Made by a program: the position numbers and the translations under genes | Source of the DNA: Mesorhizobium sp. | GTDB lineage: Bacteria > Pseudomonadota > Alphaproteobacteria > Rhizobiales > Rhizobiaceae | Assembly (NCBI RefSeq): GCF_017306545.1 | Contig: NZ_JAFKID010000006.1 | Span: 124,001-188,000 of the forward strand | DNA: 64,000 nt | Direction: 5' to 3' | Shown: positions 46,222-55,008 of the stretch, in pieces | Numbering within the stretch: the first letter of the stretch is position 1 | Layout of the letters: the number at the start of each line of letters is the position of its first letter | Notes under the pieces: model-generated | The model's input: only the letters and a program-made list of their open reading frames with translations | Database searches by the model: none | Told to the model about the DNA's origin: nothing

Positions 46222-47145
46222 ATGGACGCCAAGACATTCGATTCCAAAAGCTTGCTGGACAGCCTGTTCGACAACGGCATCCTGTTCGAGACGGGCGTGG
46301 ACGGCCTCTACGGCCGCTCCGGCGCCTTCGAGGAGGTGATCGAGCGCTTCGAAAAACTGGTCACGCGGCTCGGCGCGCCGGACAAGGCGACCCGCATCCA
46401 CTTTCCGCCCGGCATGAGCCGCGCGACGCTGGAAAAGAGCGGCTACATGAAGTCCTTTCCGCAGCTTGCCGGCTGCGTGCATTCCTTCGTCGGCGGCGAG
46501 CGTGAGCACGCGCAACTTCTCAACATGATGGCGACCGGCGAGGACTGGACCGAGTTGCAGAAGGCGACGGACGTGACGCTGACGCCGGCCGCCTGCTATC
46601 CGCTCTACCCGACCGTCGCCGCGCGCGGCCCGGTGCCGGCGGACGGCGTGCTGTTCGAACTGTCTTCCTACTGCTTCCGCCACGAGCCGTCGCAAGACCC
46701 CGCCCGCATGCAGCTTTTCCGCATGCGCGAGTTCGTGCGCATCGGCACCGCCGAACAGGTGCGCGCCTTCCGCGAAAGCTGGCTGACGCGCGGCAAGGCG
46801 ATGATCGAACAGCTCGAACTGCCCTGCGAGGTCGATCTCGCCAACGATCCGTTCTTCGGTCGCGGCGGCAAGATGATGGCCAACAACCAGCGCGACCAGG
46901 GCCTGAAATTCGAGCTGCTGATCCCGGTGAACAGCCTGGAAAAGCCGACGGCCTGCCTCTCCTTCAACTACCATCAGGATCATTTCGGCCAGACCTGGGG
47001 CTTGCAGTTCGGCGATGGCGAATTGTGCCACTCCGCCTGCGTCGGCTTCGGGCTGGAGCGCGTGGCGTTGGCGCTGTTCCGCCACCATGGCCCGGATATC
47101 GAAGCCTGGCCGAAAAAGGTGCTCGCGGTCCTGTGGGGCGAGTGA
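46222..47145 (+). CDS. amino acid:[carrier protein] ligase (truncated SerRS-like)
   Basis: A 307-residue class II aminoacyl-tRNA-synthetase homolog lacking the tRNA-binding N-terminal coiled coil of SerRS. Motif 2 is [20 protein letters not shown], motif 3 is [16 protein letters not shown]. Zinc ligands expected of atypical SerRS-type active sites are present as Cys125 (AACYPL), Glu170 (MREFVR) and Cys273 (SACVGF). In Bradyrhizobium and Agrobacterium such proteins were shown to adenylate small amino acids (glycine, alanine) and attach them to the phosphopantetheine of a carrier protein encoded next door, not to tRNA. The neighbouring carrier gene fits exactly. The amino acid used here cannot be read from sequence. 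Confidence 0.93.
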   Translation: MDAKTFDSKSLLDSLFDNGILFETGVDGLYGRSGAFEEVIERFEKLVTRLGAPDKATRIHFPPGMSRATLEKSGYMKSFPQLAGCVHSFVGGEREHAQLLNMMATGEDWTELQKATDVTLTPAACYPLYPTVAARGPVPADGVLFELSSYCFRHEPSQDPARMQLFRMREFVRIGTAEQVRAFRESWLTRGKAMIEQLELPCEVDLANDPFFGRGGKMMANNQRDQGLKFELLIPVNSLEKPTACLSFNYHQDHFGQTWGLQFGDGELCHSACVGFGLERVALALFRHHGPDIEAWPKKVLAVLWGE

Positions 47146-47147
47146 CG

Positions 47148-48146
47148 ATGAAAACCGCCATTGCCGGGCTCGATCCGGCAAGCTACCGGCCGCATCCGCT
47201 GCACGATGCCGAGCGCCGCTGGCCGCAGACCAACTGCTATGTGGACCTTTTGGTCGAGGTCATGCACGCGACCGGACACGACCCGGTCGCGGCGTTGGGC
47301 TTCACGGTGACGCAGGACTTCGAGGGCGACCAGTTCACCTTCTTCAAGTTCCCGAGCGCCGATCTCCAGCGCCTCGCCGGCCTCGACATACAGGAACTGG
47401 CGATCTTCGACCGGTTGGAAGACCATGTCCTCGCCCAGATCGGGCGCGGCCGCCTGCCGCTGGTGGAACTCGACGCGCATTTCCTGCCCGATACGAAGGG
47501 CATCACTTACCGCAGCGGCCATTCCAAGACGACGGTCGGCATCAATGCGCTCGATCCCGAAGCGCGCCGCATGCACTATTTCCACAACGACGGCTATTTC
47601 GCGCTGGAAGGCGAGGACTATGACGGCCTGTTCGGCCCGTACCGCGATGCATCGCCGGGCGGCATGCCGCTGTTTCCCTACGCCGAATTCGTCAAGTTCG
47701 GCGCGCCGGATGGCGAGGAGCCTGCCGCCGCCGCCCTTGATCTCCTGCGCTCCCATCTGGCGCGGCGGCCGAAGCGCAATCCGCTCGCCGCCTATGCCGA
47801 AGCGTTCGAGGCTCATGCCCGTGCACTGGCCGGCCGCCAGCCCGACTATTTCCACACCTATGCCTTCAGCACGCTGCGGCAGGTCGGCGCCAATTTCGAG
47901 CTGCTCGCCAGCCACCTCGACTGGTTGCAGGCGAAGGCCCGCATGGATTTCGACGTGCCGGCGCGCGCCGCCGAGCGCATCGCCGACGGCGCCAAGGCCA
48001 TCCAGTTCAAGCTGGCGCGAGCCATGGCAAGGCAGCGTTTCGACGGATTGGCCGAAAGCATCGCGCCGCTGGCCGAAGCCTACGACACGGTGATGGCGGC
48101 GCTGGAAGCGCGCCTTTCCGCCAGGACGGATACGAAGGCGGCCTGA
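47148..48146 (+). CDS. DUF1839 family protein, possible cysteine acyltransferase
   Basis: A 332-residue protein of unknown function that begins two bases after the ligase stop. The N-terminal 150 residues have an arrangement resembling papain/C39-like and BtrH-type acyltransferases: Cys30 in PQTNCYVDLLVEVMHATGHD, Asp109 in PLVELDAHFLPDTKG, and His125 in YRSGHSKTTVGINALDP. BtrH moves an aminoacyl side chain from a carrier protein to an aminoglycoside. The C-terminal half is helical (ARALAGRQPDYFHTYAFSTL, ANFELLASHLDWL). The acyltransferase idea is my inference from residue pattern and operon context; the family name DUF1839 is the safe label. Confidence 0.78.
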   Translation: MKTAIAGLDPASYRPHPLHDAERRWPQTNCYVDLLVEVMHATGHDPVAALGFTVTQDFEGDQFTFFKFPSADLQRLAGLDIQELAIFDRLEDHVLAQIGRGRLPLVELDAHFLPDTKGITYRSGHSKTTVGINALDPEARRMHYFHNDGYFALEGEDYDGLFGPYRDASPGGMPLFPYAEFVKFGAPDGEEPAAAALDLLRSHLARRPKRNPLAAYAEAFEAHARALAGRQPDYFHTYAFSTLRQVGANFELLASHLDWLQAKARMDFDVPARAAERIADGAKAIQFKLARAMARQRFDGLAESIAPLAEAYDTVMAALEARLSARTDTKAA

Positions 48147-48164
48147 GCCGCCGAGGGGACCAGG

Positions 48165-50687
48165 ATGGACGCCACGGTGCCGGTCGCCGGCGCGGATCAG
48201 GTGCTGGACACGGGATGGTCGATGGCCGTCTCGGCGGCCGGCGCATGGCCGGCACCCGCCGCGATCGACCCGCGCGCCGAATGGCTGGCGGCCGAATGCC
48301 CCGGCACGGCGGCGGCCACGTTGGAGGGGCACGGCCGCTGGGACCGTACAGCACCGACGCCGCTGCACGACAAGGACGTCTGGTATCGCTGCCGGCTGCA
48401 CGCGACAGGGCCGGTGCGCCTGGTTTTCGAGGGCCTGGCGACCGTCGCCGAAATCTGGCTGGCCGACCGGCTCGTCGCAACCTGCACATCGATGTTCGAG
48501 CCCTGTGAGGTCGAGGCCGACCTTGCCGGCGGCGAACAGCTTGCCATCGCCTTCCGCAGCCTCGACAAACATCTGGAGACGTTGATCGGCCCGCGAGCCC
48601 GCTGGCGTCCGCGCATGATGGACGACCAGCGCCTCAGGCTGGTGCGCACCACCCTGATCGGCCACATGCCGGGTTGGTGCCCGCGCTTCGATGCGGTCGG
48701 TCCGTGGCGGCCGGTACGGTTGGTGCAGCAGGGGAAGGGGTTGCGCATCCTCGACAGGATGCTGCGGGCCGACCTCGACGGCACGACCGGCCGCCTTTCG
48801 GTCGCGCTCGACCTGTCCGTGCCGATCGATGCGGGCGAGGATGCGACCGTTTCCTGCGCCGGCGCGACGGTACCTTTGCGTCGCGAAACGCCGACTCGCC
48901 TCGTTGCTGAACTGGAAATCCCCGGCATCCCGCCGTGGTGGCCGAACAGCCACGGCAAGCCGGTTCTGCATGGCGTCTCGGCCCGCATCGGTGCCGTGCG
49001 GCACGACCTCGGCCGCGTCGGTTTCCGCAGCATCGCCCTCGACCGTGGCGTGGACGGCCGCGATTTCCGGCTCATCGTCAACGGCGTGCCTGTCTTCTGC
49101 CGCGGCGCGGTGTGGACGCCGTCCGATCCGGTGACGCTTGCCGGAGACGAGGCCGCATTGGCGCACGACCTCGAATTGGCACGCGATGCCGGCGTCAACA
49201 TGCTGCGCGTCGCCGGCACTTTCACTTACGAGTCCGATACCTTCCACGCATTGTGCGACGAGCTCGGCATCCTCGTCTGGCAGGATCTGATGCTGGCCAA
49301 TTTCGATTACCCGGCAAAGGACGAAGGCTGGTGCGCCGCGCTTGGACGCGAGGTCGCGGCGCTGCTCAGGCGGCTTGCGTCTTCGCCGTCTCTTGCCGTG
49401 CTGTGTGGCGGCAGCGAGATCGCCCAGCAGGCGACGATGCTCGGCTTGCCGGCCGGCATCGATGCGACGCCGTGGTTCGATCATGTCGTCCGCCCGGGGG
49501 CAGAGGCCCTGCGCCCCGATCTCGTTCTCGTGCCGTCCACGCCTCACGGCGGCAGCCTGCCTTTCACCGCGTCGGGCGGGCCGACCCACTATTACGGCGT
49601 CGGCGCCTATTGCCGGCCGCTGGAGGATGCGCGTCGCGCCGAGGTGCGCTTCGCCTCCGAATGCCTGGCCTTTGCCAACGTGCCCGATCAGGCGACGCTC
49701 GACGCGCATCTGCCGGTGCCGCCGGTCCACGATCCGCGCTGGAAGGCCGGCGTGCCGCGCGACGCCGGCGCGTCGTGGGATTTCGAGGATATTCGCGAGC
49801 ACTATCTGGAGACGCTGTTTGCGGTGGATACGCACCGCCTGCGCCGCGAGGACCCGGCACGCTATCTCGACCTGTCGCGTGCCGTCACCGCCGAGGTGGT
49901 CGAGCGCACCGTCGACGAATGGCGCCGCCCCGCCTCGCCGGCGGCCGGCGCATTGCTGCTGTTCTGGAAGGATTTGGCGGTCGGCGCCGGCTGGGGCGTC
50001 GTCGACGCGACCGGCCGGCCGAAATCGGTCTGGCACGCGCTGAAGCGCGCTTTCGCGCCGACGCGGCTGATCCTCTCCGACGAGGGCGTCAACGGGCTCG
50101 ACCTGCATCTGCTCAATGACGGCCCGGCACCCTTGCGCGGCACGCTCTCCGTTTCCTGCCTGCGCGACGGCGCGGTCGCCGTGGTGAGCGGCAAGCGGAC
50201 TGTGGAAGTGTCGCCGCACGGCGGCTTGACGCTTTCGGTCTTCGATCTGCTCGGCGCCTTCTTCGACGTTTCCTATGCCTATCGCTTCGGCCCCGCCGGC
50301 CACGAACTGACGGTGGCGCGCTTCGAGGCTGAGAGCGGCGCGGTGCTGGCCGAGGCTTTTCACACTCTGCCCGGCGTCATGACCGCGCGCCGCGATACCG
50401 GTCTGACCGCGCGGCTGGAGCGCGACGGCGAAGGCTGGCAGCTTGCGCTCGGCTGCCGGCGCGCCGCCTATCACGTCGACATTCGCGACGACCGTTTCCG
50501 GCCGCGGGACAACGGCTTCCACCTTGTTCCCGGCGGTGAGTGCATCGTGCGCCTCGTCGGCCCGGCGGATGCCGAGCCGATGGGGGTCGTGACCGCGCTC
50601 AATGCCGAAAGCGGCGCTGCCTATCGGCCGGCCGAGGTCGCTGCCGCCGGCGCGTCGGACAAGGCTGTTGCGGAGGTGGTGCCATGA
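48165..50687 (+). CDS. glycoside hydrolase family 2 (beta-mannosidase-like) protein
   Basis: An 840-residue protein without signal peptide, so probably cytoplasmic. The order is a sugar-binding jelly roll (residues about 10-180, with [20 protein letters not shown]), an Ig-like region, and a TIM barrel (about 300-620, [53 protein letters not shown]). The acid/base glutamate fits Glu418 ([11 protein letters not shown]) and the nucleophile Glu499 ([10 protein letters not shown]), the GH2 pattern. Catalysis therefore looks possible. In this operon it might trim, or transfer to, a sugar-containing acceptor of the aminoacyl group. It overlaps the next gene by four bases. Confidence 0.82.
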   Translation: MDATVPVAGADQVLDTGWSMAVSAAGAWPAPAAIDPRAEWLAAECPGTAAATLEGHGRWDRTAPTPLHDKDVWYRCRLHATGPVRLVFEGLATVAEIWLADRLVATCTSMFEPCEVEADLAGGEQLAIAFRSLDKHLETLIGPRARWRPRMMDDQRLRLVRTTLIGHMPGWCPRFDAVGPWRPVRLVQQGKGLRILDRMLRADLDGTTGRLSVALDLSVPIDAGEDATVSCAGATVPLRRETPTRLVAELEIPGIPPWWPNSHGKPVLHGVSARIGAVRHDLGRVGFRSIALDRGVDGRDFRLIVNGVPVFCRGAVWTPSDPVTLAGDEAALAHDLELARDAGVNMLRVAGTFTYESDTFHALCDELGILVWQDLMLANFDYPAKDEGWCAALGREVAALLRRLASSPSLAVLCGGSEIAQQATMLGLPAGIDATPWFDHVVRPGAEALRPDLVLVPSTPHGGSLPFTASGGPTHYYGVGAYCRPLEDARRAEVRFASECLAFANVPDQATLDAHLPVPPVHDPRWKAGVPRDAGASWDFEDIREHYLETLFAVDTHRLRREDPARYLDLSRAVTAEVVERTVDEWRRPASPAAGALLLFWKDLAVGAGWGVVDATGRPKSVWHALKRAFAPTRLILSDEGVNGLDLHLLNDGPAPLRGTLSVSCLRDGAVAVVSGKRTVEVSPHGGLTLSVFDLLGAFFDVSYAYRFGPAGHELTVARFEAESGAVLAEAFHTLPGVMTARRDTGLTARLERDGEGWQLALGCRRAAYHVDIRDDRFRPRDNGFHLVPGGECIVRLVGPADAEPMGVVTALNAESGAAYRPAEVAAAGASDKAVAEVVP

Positions 50688-52471
50688 GGCCGCTGGTCTT
50701 CGACGGAACGATCGGTTGGTTGCACGAGGCCGGCGGCCGGCGCGGCGTCGTCATCGCCGGTGCGCATGGCTTCGAGGATCTGTGCAGCCGCCGCTTTCTG
50801 ATGCTGCTGGCCGGCCGCATGGCGGCTGAGGGCCTTCCCGTCCTGCAATTCGACTATCCGGGCTGCGGCGATGCCGCCGGCGATCATGCCGCGCCGCGAC
50901 AGGTGGAAGCCTGGGTAAAAAGCATCGGCGCGGCGATCGACAGGCTGAAGCGCGAGACGGGCGTGACGGATGTCGTCGTCGTCGGCTTCCGGCTCGGCGC
51001 GCTGCTGGCGCCGCTGGTTGCCGCCGGCCGCGACGACGTGGCCGGTCTCGCTCTCCTTGCCCCGCCGGCTTCCGGCAGGACCTATGTGCGCGAAATGACG
51101 GCGCTGTCGCGCATGATCGACGCGCCGCTGGCTGCCAGGGGCCCGGCCGAGCCGTTCGACGGAAGGCAGGTCGCAGGCTTTCGCCTGTCTTCCGAAACGC
51201 TCGCCGCACTTGCCGAGCTCGACTGGCAGCAGGCGCTGGCCGAGGCGGCCGCGCCGCATGTTCTGGTGCTGGCCAACGGCACGCCGCCGGAGATCGATTT
51301 TCCGCGCCGAAAGAACGGCGCCGGCCTGCCCGCGGTCACGGTGGCCGAATTCGAGGGCTACGCGCATCTGGCCCGCGATCCGACCGCCAACCGGATTCCG
51401 GAAGCGGCCCTCGACCTTGTGACCGGTTGGATCGGCCACCTGGCGGTGGAAGGCGGCGACCGCGCCGTTGCCTCCGCCTCGAGGGGGCCGCAGATGCTCG
51501 CCGGTCCCGGTTATCGCGAGGAGCCGGTGGTGATCGGCGGCGGCAGTGAAATCTGCGGCGTGCTGTGCCGTCCGGCGAAGCGGGGCGCATCCACTACGCC
51601 GGTCATCTTCCTGAATGCCGGTGCGGTGCCGCATGTCGGCTGGGCGCGCGGCACGGTCGAGGCGGCGCGGGCGCTTGCCGTCGAAGGCGTCGCCTCGCTG
51701 CGCATCGACCTGCCGGGCATCGGCCAGAGCGCGGCGCCGGCGGAAGAGCGGTTGTTCCTTTACGACGGCCGCACGCGCCGCGATGTCATCCGCGTCATCG
51801 ACTGGATGGAAGAGGCAGGTTTTGCACAGGTCGGCGTGGTCGGCGCCTGTTCGGGCGCTTTTCAGGCCCTGCACGCCGCCCGCGCCGACCGCCGCGTGCG
51901 GCGGCTGATGATGATCAATCCGCTGTGTTTCGCCTGGAACAGCTCCTATGCCCTGGAACTGGCCGTGTGGAAGACTTACGGAACGTCCAAGGTGACAATG
52001 CTCGAACCGGGCAAAGGGGACGGACTTCAGGGAGCCGTGCGGTCTTCCGCCTTCGGCGCGCTGCGCACAGGCCTGTCGAAGTTGGCGCGCCGGCCGGTCC
52101 GGCGGCTGCTGGAACTGATCAAGACCGCGCTCGCCGTTCCCGCCCGGCTTAGCGGGCGCACGCCGGTCGAACGCTGGATGCGCGGGCTGGGCAGCCGCGG
52201 CGTCAGGGTTTTGATGGTCACGTCGGAAGGCGACCTGAGCCTGGAGGAGATCGCCCGCCACTTCGGTCCGGATGGCGAGCGCCTCGGGGCGATCCGCGGC
52301 GTGTCGCGGTTGAGTATCGCCGCCGCCGATCATACGCTGACGCCATGCCACGCCCGCCGTGCGCTGGTTGCCCCGCTGATCGAGTTCGGCCTGGAAGACG
52401 ATTTTGCGGGCAAGGCCGGCATGCGGGCGGCGCCGCCGACAGCGGCGAGGCCGGCGCTCGGAACGCCCTGA
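50684..52471 (+). CDS. two-domain alpha/beta hydrolase protein with unusual nucleophile positions
   Basis: A 595-residue protein with two alpha/beta-hydrolase domains. In the first, the nucleophile elbow reads [13 protein letters not shown], so Arg103 replaces the Ser, as in the exosortase-system hydrolases, and this half is probably not a classical esterase. In the second (from about residue 280), the elbow reads [12 protein letters not shown], giving Cys389 as nucleophile (G-A-C-S-G), as in bile acid-CoA:amino acid N-acyltransferase; [16 protein letters not shown] near the end supplies the likely His. A thioester-dependent acyltransferase or thioesterase for the carrier protein is a reasonable inference. 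The ATG overlaps the GH2 stop (ATGA). Confidence 0.8.
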   Translation: MRPLVFDGTIGWLHEAGGRRGVVIAGAHGFEDLCSRRFLMLLAGRMAAEGLPVLQFDYPGCGDAAGDHAAPRQVEAWVKSIGAAIDRLKRETGVTDVVVVGFRLGALLAPLVAAGRDDVAGLALLAPPASGRTYVREMTALSRMIDAPLAARGPAEPFDGRQVAGFRLSSETLAALAELDWQQALAEAAAPHVLVLANGTPPEIDFPRRKNGAGLPAVTVAEFEGYAHLARDPTANRIPEAALDLVTGWIGHLAVEGGDRAVASASRGPQMLAGPGYREEPVVIGGGSEICGVLCRPAKRGASTTPVIFLNAGAVPHVGWARGTVEAARALAVEGVASLRIDLPGIGQSAAPAEERLFLYDGRTRRDVIRVIDWMEEAGFAQVGVVGACSGAFQALHAARADRRVRRLMMINPLCFAWNSSYALELAVWKTYGTSKVTMLEPGKGDGLQGAVRSSAFGALRTGLSKLARRPVRRLLELIKTALAVPARLSGRTPVERWMRGLGSRGVRVLMVTSEGDLSLEEIARHFGPDGERLGAIRGVSRLSIAAADHTLTPCHARRALVAPLIEFGLEDDFAGKAGMRAAPPTAARPALGTP

Positions 52472-52494
52472 CGGTCTCGCCCCGCACCGTCCGG

Positions 52495-53838
52495 TCAGGC
52501 CGGCAGGAAGGCGGTGCGGGTGCGCAGCCGCAGGATGGACGCCAGGCTGAAGCCGCGCACCAGTAGGAAAACATGCAGTGCCGCCCACAGGCCGTAGTTG
52601 CCGAAGGCCGGCGCCAGCATGAACAGCGCGGCCGCAAAGGCGATGAACGAGAGCAGCATCATGTTGCGCATGTCGCGCGACCAGGTTGCGCCGATGAAGA
52701 CGCCGTCCATTTCGAAGGCGAGCACGCCCGAGAGCGCGGTGAACGCCGCCCACGGCAGGTAGGTATCGGCCATCGCGCGGACGTCGGCGGCGGTGGTGAT
52801 GATGCCGATCAGCCCGGCGCCGAAGGCGAGCAGGATGAGCGTGGCGGCGCCCGCCAGTCCGAAACCCCACAGCACCGTCAGCTTCACCGCCCGTCGGAAC
52901 GATCCTTCGGCGCGCGCGCCGATGGCGCGTCCGGCCAGTTGCTCGGCGGCGGTGGCGAAACCGTCGAGGAAATAGCCGGCGACGAGGAAGAAGTTCATCA
53001 GCACGGCGTTGGCCGCCAGCGTCACCGTGCCGAACTGCGCGCCCTGGCGGGTGAACAGCGCGAAAGCCGCCAGAAGCGAGAAGGAACGGATCATGATGTC
53101 GCGGTTGAGCGACATCATCGCCTTGAAGGCCGAAAGGTCGAGGACGCGGCTGCGTGCCAGCGGCGGCGCGTTGCGGAAGCGGCGGGTGATGATGGTCAGG
53201 CCGAACAGCATGGCGACCGCCTCGCCGATCACCGTCGCCCAGGCGACGCCGACGACACCCCAGTCGAGTTCGAGCCCGAGCAGGATGCAGAGCGTGATGT
53301 TCATGCCGTTGAGGACGATTTGCAGGAGAAGGCCGAGATTGCCCTCGCCGCGCCCCAGCACGTAGCCGAGGATAGCGTAGTTGACGAGCGAGAAGGGGGC
53401 GCCGAGCATGCGGATGCGGATATAGGCGTCCATCGCCGCGCCGACGCGCGGCTCGCCGCCGATGAAAGCTTGCCCGCCCTTCGACACCAGCGGCGCCAGG
53501 AGCGCCAGCATAATGCCGGCGACGAGCGCCACCAGCACGGCGCGCCACAACACTGCCCGTTCTTCCAGCGTGTCGCCGCGCCCGAAGGCCTGCGCCACCA
53601 GACCGGTCGTGCCGGAGCGCAGGAAGTTGAAGGTTGTGAACACCACGTCGAAGACGAGCGCGCCGGCGGCGAGCCCGCCGAGCAGCGCCGCGTCGCCGAA
53701 CTGGCCGACGACGGCGGTATCGACGATGCCGAGCAGCGGCGTCGTCAGGTAGGCGAGCGTCATCGGCACCGCGATCGCCAGCACCGAGCGGTTGCTGACG
53801 GCGAAGGGCCGGGATGCGGATGCCTGGATCTGGTCCAC
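52495..53838 (-). CDS. MATE family efflux transporter
   Basis: A 447-residue inner-membrane exporter with twelve hydrophobic helices in two bundles (VLAIAVPMTLAYLTTPLLGI, VDTAVVGQFGDAALLGGLAA first; AANAVLMNFFLVAGYFLDGF, ATAAEQLAGRAIGA in the second half). It resembles the DinF subgroup. The start is GTG with AAGG eight bases before. It converges on the carrier-protein operon with a 23-base gap between stops; it could export the product of that operon, but convergent orientation means it is not co-transcribed and the link is only positional. Confidence 0.9.
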   Translation of the reverse strand: MDQIQASASRPFAVSNRSVLAIAVPMTLAYLTTPLLGIVDTAVVGQFGDAALLGGLAAGALVFDVVFTTFNFLRSGTTGLVAQAFGRGDTLEERAVLWRAVLVALVAGIMLALLAPLVSKGGQAFIGGEPRVGAAMDAYIRIRMLGAPFSLVNYAILGYVLGRGEGNLGLLLQIVLNGMNITLCILLGLELDWGVVGVAWATVIGEAVAMLFGLTIITRRFRNAPPLARSRVLDLSAFKAMMSLNRDIMIRSFSLLAAFALFTRQGAQFGTVTLAANAVLMNFFLVAGYFLDGFATAAEQLAGRAIGARAEGSFRRAVKLTVLWGFGLAGAATLILLAFGAGLIGIITTAADVRAMADTYLPWAAFTALSGVLAFEMDGVFIGATWSRDMRNMMLLSFIAFAAALFMLAPAFGNYGLWAALHVFLLVRGFSLASILRLRTRTAFLPA

Positions 53839-53964
53839 GTGGTGCCTTGATATAGTTTGACCGGACGGCGGATGTGGCCCGCTTTCGGCCGGTCCGCAAC
53901 TGTCGAAGCGGCAAGGCCAAGCGATTCCGGCCGCTGGCTTACGGCGCGGCAGGGGGAGCCGCGA

Positions 53965-54456
53965 CTATTCGGCTTCGCTTTTGTAGGAATAGCGGAAGGT
54001 GCAGCGCGGCGCGCCGGCCATGATGGTCTGCTTGCGCTCCAGCCGGATATTGGGATCGTAGCCCTGGCAGAACGTGCCGTCGCGGTTGCACGACATCAGG
54101 TGGCCGACCTTGCCGAGCCCCATTTCGCGATAGGTTTCGGCGTAGCGGCAGCGCGTGACGTCGAAGTCGAAGGTGGTGTCGGAAGCCTCCAGCACCTCGA
54201 TTTCCAGCGCGCCGTCGTGGGTCCACAGGTCGTAGAGCTTGATGAAGTCCGCCATGCTGGTGACGCCGCCGGGGGCGAGGGCGGCGAAATGTTTTCCCTC
54301 CGCCACGGCCGCCTTGCGGATCGCCGCGTCGAGGATCGCCTGCGCCTTCTCCTCGCCGACGGCCGCGACCATTTCGGCATAGATCGGCCCGATGACCTCG
54401 GCCTGGATGCGCCGCCTGGTCAGGGTCGGCAGCTCGCCGTCATGTGCCGCTGTCAT
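53965..54456 (-). CDS. L-2-amino-thiazoline-4-carboxylate hydrolase family protein
   Basis: A 163-residue protein of the ATC-hydrolase-like family: GPIYAEMVAAVGEEKAQAIL, VTRCRYAETYREMGLGKVGH, LMSCNRDGTFCQGYDPNIRL, ERKQTIMAGAPRCTFRYSYK. The Cys/His-containing VTRCRYAE and NRDGTFCQGYDP segments are conserved. The original member opens 2-aminothiazoline-4-carboxylate on the way to L-cysteine, but most homologs are untested. AAGGACATCACC precedes the ATG. It lies 126 bases upstream of the MATE gene on the same strand and may be co-transcribed with it. Confidence 0.82.
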   Translation of the reverse strand: MTAAHDGELPTLTRRRIQAEVIGPIYAEMVAAVGEEKAQAILDAAIRKAAVAEGKHFAALAPGGVTSMADFIKLYDLWTHDGALEIEVLEASDTTFDFDVTRCRYAETYREMGLGKVGHLMSCNRDGTFCQGYDPNIRLERKQTIMAGAPRCTFRYSYKSEAE

Positions 54457-54536
54457 GGTGATGTCCTTTCGGGGCGATCATGGCGCGATCGCAGCCGCTT
54501 TTCCAGCTTTCGATGCAGGCGTCGGATTTTTTCGCC

Positions 54537-54800
54537 TTACTTGCGGTAGCTGAGCAGGCGGATGACCAGGAAGGCGGGCACCACGATCGCCGCGCCGAGC
54601 AGGATATAGCTGGCGAAGCGGCCGAAAGCCTGGAAGCCCATGTGCCACAGGTCGAGGAAGAAGCGCTCTATACCCTGGACGACGTCGAGCGGCGACCAGC
54701 CGAAAGCGTTCATCACCAGGCCGACGATGAAGGAAACGACGAGCAGCTTGACGAGGATGCGCAGCGGCGAGTCGCCGAGAAAGCGGGTCAATGCGGACAT
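54537..54800 (-). CDS. DUF6460-type small membrane protein
   Basis: An 87-residue protein with two hydrophobic helices (ILVKLLVVSFIVGLVMNAFG and SYILLGAAIVVPAFLVIRLL) joined by the amphipathic VVQGIERFFLDLWHMGFQAF. It matches a small inner-membrane family common in Hyphomicrobiales (DUF6460) with no known function. It lies just before the ATC-hydrolase-like gene on the same strand, 80 bases away. Confidence 0.8.
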   Translation of the reverse strand: MSALTRFLGDSPLRILVKLLVVSFIVGLVMNAFGWSPLDVVQGIERFFLDLWHMGFQAFGRFASYILLGAAIVVPAFLVIRLLSYRK

Positions 54801-54918
54801 GGACTGGCCGTTCCGTTGATCGGAGCGCTGAGATACGCGGTCGCGCCGGGCAGTTCAAGCATGCCGCGCCTCAAGGCAGTTGCAGGACCGGCGCCGGCCA
54901 TGATAACGAAGCTGCCGC

Positions 54919-54992
54919 GCGGGTGTAGTTCAATGGTAGAACGGCAGCTTCCCAAGCTGCATACGAGGGTTCGATTCCCTTCACCCGCTCCA
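54919..54992 (+). tRNA. tRNA-Gly (anticodon CCC)
   Basis: The acceptor stem is GCGGGTG paired with CACCCGC, then discriminator T and encoded CCA. The anticodon stem CAGCT/AGCTG encloses loop TCCCA with anticodon CCC, reading GGG glycine codons, and the T arm is GAGGG-TTCGATT-CCCTT. Confidence 0.96.
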
Positions 54993-55008
54993 TCTTTCCT
55001 CCCGCCGT

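Noticed and set aside
46222-47145. Second seryl-tRNA synthetase
   Set aside because: The tRNA-binding coiled coil is missing and a carrier-protein gene is adjacent, so the carrier-protein ligase explanation fits better.
46980-50522. Minus-strand open frame of about 1180 codons across the carrier operon
   Set aside because: Antisense to the ligase, DUF1839 and GH2 genes, with low-complexity Arg/Ala/Gly composition and no domain.
50621-53920. Minus-strand open frame of about 1100 codons over the hydrolase and MATE genes
   Set aside because: The MATE gene is on the same strand but in another frame with a perfect family match; this frame is an artefact.
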